This document shows, one piece after another, positions 62,261 through 64,000 of a stretch of DNA of 64,000 nt. The translations under genes and the position numbers were made by a program. The notes under the pieces are model-generated. The model did no database searches, had not been told where the DNA came from, and worked only from the letters and a program-made list of their open reading frames with translations. The stretch's first letter is position 1; each line of letters begins with the position of its first letter. Source of the stretch: Peribacillus sp. Bi96 (GTDB taxonomy: Bacteria > Bacillota > Bacilli > Bacillales > DSM-1321); NCBI RefSeq assembly GCF_918698115.1, contig NZ_CAKKLV010000002.1, positions 186,001 through 250,000 on the forward strand. Reading direction: 5' to 3'.

Positions 62261-63283
62261 ATGAATGCTGATCACCATGCAAAAAAACTTAGCGACATTT
62301 CTTATTCCGTTCTGGACCTAGCTTCTATTGTCGAGGGTGGTACAGTTTCGGGAGCTTTTAAAAATACAATCGAATTGGCTAAGCATGCGGAGCAATGGAA
62401 TTACAACCGTTTCTGGGTTGCCGAACACCATAGCATGCCTGGGATCGCAAGTTCTGCAACATCAGTGCTGATAGGGTATGTTGCTGGAAGGACAGAAAGA
62501 ATTCGCGTGGGTTCAGGAGGCATAATGCTACCTAATCACGCACCACTGGTTATCGCAGAACAATTTGGAACATTGGAAGCAATGTATCCTGGTAGAATAG
62601 ATTTGGGACTTGGTCGTGCTCCAGGAAGCGACCAATTTACTGCCATGGCACTCCGGGGCGATGTGCGAAATAACGGTCAGGATTTCCCTGAACAATTGGC
62701 ACAGCTACGGAGTTATTTAGATGCAGATTCAAAACATAATCGAGTCCGTGCCATCCCTGGTGAGGGACAGGACATCCCGATTTGGCTGCTTGGGTCTAGT
62801 GGCTTCAGTGCAGCATTATCAGCACAGCTGGGTCTGCCATTTTCTTTTGCAAGCCATTTTTCCCCTGAAAATACTCAACCAGCTTTAGCTCGTTATCGCA
62901 ATAATTTCCAGCCATCAGAAGTTCTGGATAAACCGTACGTGATGGTAGGTATCAATGTATTTGCAGCTGATACTAGGGAAGAAGCTCAAAGGATTGCTAC
63001 ATCTTATCAACAGCAGTTTTTGAATTTGATACGAAATACACCTGGACAGTTGGCGCCGCCAGTTGATACGATGGAAGGCATTTGGACAGAATATGAAAAG
63101 TCCATTGTCATGAAACAGCTGAACGCTTCCATCATAGGAAACCATGAAGAGGTAAAAGAACAGCTGCAGACCTTTTTAGATGAAACACAGGCGGATGAAA
63201 TGATAATAAACTCTGCCATATATGATCAGGATGCACGCCTTCGTTCTTATGAAATCATTGCAGAAGTTACTGGAATGAAATAA
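62261..63283 (+). CDS. LLM-class flavin-dependent oxidoreductase
   Basis: The 340-residue relative of the preceding protein has [54 protein letters not shown] and [15 protein letters not shown]. It is of the same MsnO8-like group with a longer C-terminal half. It likely binds FMN and oxidises a small organic molecule. The ribosome site (AAAGAAGTTGAAG) is weak. It probably shares a transcript with the upstream gene; a strong terminator follows. Confidence 0.88.
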   Translation: MNADHHAKKLSDISYSVLDLASIVEGGTVSGAFKNTIELAKHAEQWNYNRFWVAEHHSMPGIASSATSVLIGYVAGRTERIRVGSGGIMLPNHAPLVIAEQFGTLEAMYPGRIDLGLGRAPGSDQFTAMALRGDVRNNGQDFPEQLAQLRSYLDADSKHNRVRAIPGEGQDIPIWLLGSSGFSAALSAQLGLPFSFASHFSPENTQPALARYRNNFQPSEVLDKPYVMVGINVFAADTREEAQRIATSYQQQFLNLIRNTPGQLAPPVDTMEGIWTEYEKSIVMKQLNASIIGNHEEVKEQLQTFLDETQADEMIINSAIYDQDARLRSYEIIAEVTGMK

Positions 63284-63292
63284 GTGTCAATG

Positions 63293-63325
63293 AGCTTGCA
63301 GATGATGTATCTGCAAGCTTTTTTA
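63293..63325 (+). terminator. terminator of the LLM pair
   Basis: AGCTTGCAGAT, loop GATGT, ATCTGCAAGCT, then TTTTTT: a perfect 11-bp stem. Confidence 0.93.
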
Positions 63326-63369
63326 TAAAATACATAACGATAGACCTATAAAAAAGGCAGGAGAGAAGA

Positions 63370-64000
63370 ATGAAACGAGAAGATCCTATATCCTTAATAT
63401 TTCACTTCACTGATAAACAAGGTGACAGCAAACCGCTATATTTTACGAACCCGAAAGAAGTGTGTATTGCCGAATCAATCGATGAAGTCCTTCCTCAATT
63501 TCAAAAAGTCCAGGAAGCGATTGAGCAGGGGCATTATGCAGCAGGATTTGTTTCGTATGAAGCGGCACCTGCTTTTGAAAAGTCTTTTAAAGTAAAAAAC
63601 GGAGCCACAATGCCTTTATTATGGTTCGGGATTTTTGAGAAACCGGAGGAATTACCGGAAAAAATGCCCGGTACTTTTCAATTGGCTGATTGGAAATCCG
63701 AAACGGATTCAAAAACCTATCATTCAGGATTTGAAAAGATAAAGTCCGAAATCGAGATAGGGAATACGTATCAGGTGAATTATACGATGCGTTTGCAATC
63801 CATGTTCAAAGGGGACGATTTTTCTTTTTTCGAACGCTTAAAGAGAGCACAACGATCGAACTATAGTGCTTATTTGAACGTGGGAACACATCGAATACTC
63901 TCAGCTTCCCCCGAGTTATTTTTCCGTTGGGAAGATGATCAGCTAATTACCCGACCTATGAAAGGAACGGTGAAGCGGGGAACGACACTAAAAATGGATC
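63370..64000 (+). CDS. pabB: aminodeoxychorismate synthase component I, 5' part
   Basis: The frame starts at ATG 63370 after GGCAGGAGAGAAG and runs off the right edge, giving the first 210 residues. Seen are GHYAAGFVSYEAAPAFE, EIEIGNTYQVNYTMRL, SAYLNVG, ILSASPELFFRW and ITRPMKGTVKRG, the chorismate-binding enzyme signature of PabB. It makes 4-amino-4-deoxychorismate from chorismate with ammonia from a PabA partner, for folate synthesis. The GHYAAGFVSYE opening is typical of forms that often carry a C-terminal PabC lyase domain; that part is outside the window. Confidence 0.9.
   Translation, partial: MKREDPISLIFHFTDKQGDSKPLYFTNPKEVCIAESIDEVLPQFQKVQEAIEQGHYAAGFVSYEAAPAFEKSFKVKNGATMPLLWFGIFEKPEELPEKMPGTFQLADWKSETDSKTYHSGFEKIKSEIEIGNTYQVNYTMRLQSMFKGDDFSFFERLKRAQRSNYSAYLNVGTHRILSASPELFFRWEDDQLITRPMKGTVKRGTTLKMD

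Overview
The window reads as chromosome of a low-GC, endospore-forming Gram-positive of the Bacillaceae. The evidence is AT-rich DNA, strong AAGGAGG-type ribosome binding sites, frequent TTG and GTG starts, an alpha/beta-type small acid-soluble spore protein gene, and many genes with recognisable Bacillus subtilis counterparts (ycgL, yhgE, yueI, yueF, glnQHMP, guaD, ade, pepF, pabB). A Peribacillus (former Bacillus simplex) type relative is my best guess, but species cannot be fixed by reading alone. No rRNA, tRNA, CRISPR array, prophage or intact insertion sequence was seen.

Layout. 1-8.5 kb: a gene tail, a YcgL-like nucleotidyltransferase, a soluble histidine kinase, an amino acid permease with a long leader, an unknown two-part protein and a CDF metal transporter. 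8.5-18.2 kb: a HAD phosphatase, a nitronate monooxygenase-like protein, YhgE, a DEDDh exonuclease, a LysM-CAP secreted protein, a DAO-type flavoprotein, a GNAT acetyltransferase and a frameshifted YdcZ-type transporter. 18.9-24.6 kb: a complete oligopeptide importer, oppABCDF. 24.8-34.1 kb: a crotonase, a cold-shock protein, a 2-hydroxyacid dehydrogenase, a second GNAT, a likely beta-alanine pair (methylmalonate-semialdehyde dehydrogenase plus class III aminotransferase), a Nudix hydrolase, endonuclease I and a 6-phosphogluconolactonase-like propeller. 34.3-41.8 kb: purine base deamination (guaD, ade), an AEC transporter and the glutamine importer glnQHMP. 42-47.6 kb: small and poorly known genes, including three very small ORFs, plus an L,D-transpeptidase, yueI and yueF. 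47.6-54.3 kb: an OFA-type MFS transporter, ilvE, then a LuxR-type regulator divergent from an R2-like ligand-binding oxidase and an iron alcohol dehydrogenase. 54.4-64 kb: a spore protein, YqcI/YcgG, azoreductase, PepF, a Dna2/NAM7-type helicase, two luciferase-like oxidoreductases and the start of pabB.

How the genes work together. Much of the window serves nitrogen and amino acid supply: peptide import plus oligopeptidase F, glutamine import, an amino acid permease, branched-chain transamination, beta-alanine breakdown and purine deamination. CodY-like boxes upstream of ilvE and oppA and a cre-like site at the permease promoter fit nutrient control, although none is proven. Most transcription units end in clear intrinsic terminators, several shared by convergent genes.

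Most interesting items: a dispersed repeat family with four copies here, one of which supplies the last codons of ade; the R2lox / LuxR / Fe-ADH cluster with 20-bp-phased direct repeats in its promoter region; structured leader-like elements at 7.1 and 31.3 kb; a 26-bp perfect palindrome; twin operator-like repeats before the OFA transporter; and several unlisted small ORFs, notably a 42-residue acidic protein with an internal repeat. I did not find a convincing multi-gene novel defence or biosynthetic system.
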